Assembly (NCBI GenBank): GCA_023144675.1
Contig: JAGLFE010000252.1
Span: forward strand, 1 to 6,767
Origin: Thiomargarita sp.
GTDB lineage: Bacteria; Pseudomonadota; Gammaproteobacteria; Beggiatoales; Beggiatoaceae
DNA: 6,767 bases
Reading direction: 5' to 3'
The notes under the pieces are model-generated. The model was not told the DNA's origin. It saw only the letters and a program-made list of their open reading frames with translations, and ran no database searches. The position numbers and the translations under genes are program-made. Positions within the stretch are counted from its first letter, which is position 1, and each line of letters begins with the position of its first letter. Below are positions 6,461 through 6,767 of the stretch, piece after piece.

Positions 6461-6754
6461 TTACCATATCACTTCAATAGGGTATTGTGAAAATAAATTG
6501 TCGGCAGTAATTATAGGTATTTGTTCTATTCTAGCTTGTGCCATTAGTAAACGGTCAAAGGGGTCCTTATGAAATAGTTGTAGCTTGTTTAACTCAAAAA
6601 TATGTGTTTGTTCAATAGGCAAAATTTTTAAGTCGTTAAGTAAACATTGCTCTTCAATTATTTTTTGTAAAGGTTTATCAAATTGAAGCTTGCCTAATTG
6701 GTATTTAATCTGCATTTCCCAAAGACTTACCATACTTAAATAGTAATTGCTCAC
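6461..6754 (-). pseudogene. VapC-like PIN-domain toxin lacking its N-terminus
   Basis: The 97-aa frame has the middle and C-terminal part of a type II toxin PIN domain: YLSMVSLWEMQIK with acidic E13, GKLQFDKPL, KILPIEQTHIFEL, then HKDPFDRLLMAQA with D67 and IITADNLF with D85. PIN ribonucleases of the VapC group cleave RNA using about four acidic residues. The first, in an N-terminal 'LLDTH..LW' segment, is missing here. Complete homologues are about 125-130 aa, so roughly 30 residues are absent. The only possible start is GTG (6754-6752), and the same frame has TAG two codons earlier (6760-6758). A run of five G (6758-6754) sits at the break: with four G the frame would continue upstream past the stop to the window edge. 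It is therefore a frameshifted or truncated toxin, or a sequencing slip. Any antitoxin gene would lie beyond the right edge. Confidence 0.7.
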
Positions 6755-6767
6755 CCCCTAACCTACT

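Noticed and set aside
6191..6754. The PIN fragment and the 81-aa gene as a toxin-antitoxin pair
   Set aside because: VapB-type antitoxins are normally upstream of the toxin and carry a DNA-binding fold. The 81-aa protein is downstream, has no such pattern, and is more tightly linked to the 469-aa gene.
1..6767. CRISPR arrays, tRNA or rRNA genes, riboswitches
   Set aside because: No regularly spaced direct repeats, cloverleaf-like segments or recognisable aptamer cores were seen on either strand.

Overview
The window is AT-rich throughout (roughly one third G+C by eye). It looks like chromosomal DNA of a low-GC gammaproteobacterium, perhaps a Thiotrichales/Beggiatoa-type sulfur bacterium. That placement is an inference from the AT-rich codon use, the proteobacterial-type glycogen phosphorylase, a PIN-type toxin remnant and an Rpn-like nuclease N-terminus. 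No rRNA or tRNA is present to confirm it.

Layout. (1) Positions 1-112, minus strand: the first 37 codons of a gene leaving the left edge, resembling Rpn / PD-(D/E)XK 'transposase' nucleases. (2) Positions 113-681: a long AT-rich intergenic stretch with short, coding-looking but broken minus-strand pieces (about 171-515), followed by the likely promoter region of the next operon. (3) Positions 682-4580, plus strand: three closely spaced genes, namely a 130-aa single-pass membrane/coiled-coil protein, a 335-aa actin-like ATPase that closely resembles the magnetosome filament protein MamK, and a full-length 813-aa glycogen phosphorylase. The gaps are 16 and 40 nt, each gene has its own GAGG/GGAG-type ribosome site, and no terminator is visible between them. 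(4) Positions 4581-4774: a convergent gap holding an imperfect inverted repeat of about 97 bp (4643-4739) that looks like a miniature transposable element or IS scar. (5) Positions 4775-6754, minus strand: a second close-packed group, read right to left: an N-terminally broken VapC-like PIN toxin, an 81-aa helical/disordered protein, and a 469-aa protein with two C-terminal membrane helices.

The most interesting part is the plus-strand operon. A MamK-family actin normally lines up magnetosomes, yet nothing else in the window is a recognisable magnetosome gene. Its partners are a small membrane-anchored coiled-coil protein, a plausible filament anchor, and a glycogen-degrading enzyme. A reasonable but unproven hypothesis is a cytoskeletal filament that positions something other than magnetosomes, such as storage inclusions or internal membranes, with expression tied to glycogen use. 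The minus-strand group has no clear joint function. The PIN fragment appears dead or dependent on a frameshift, and the 469-aa protein has CorA-like topology without a visible CorA signature.
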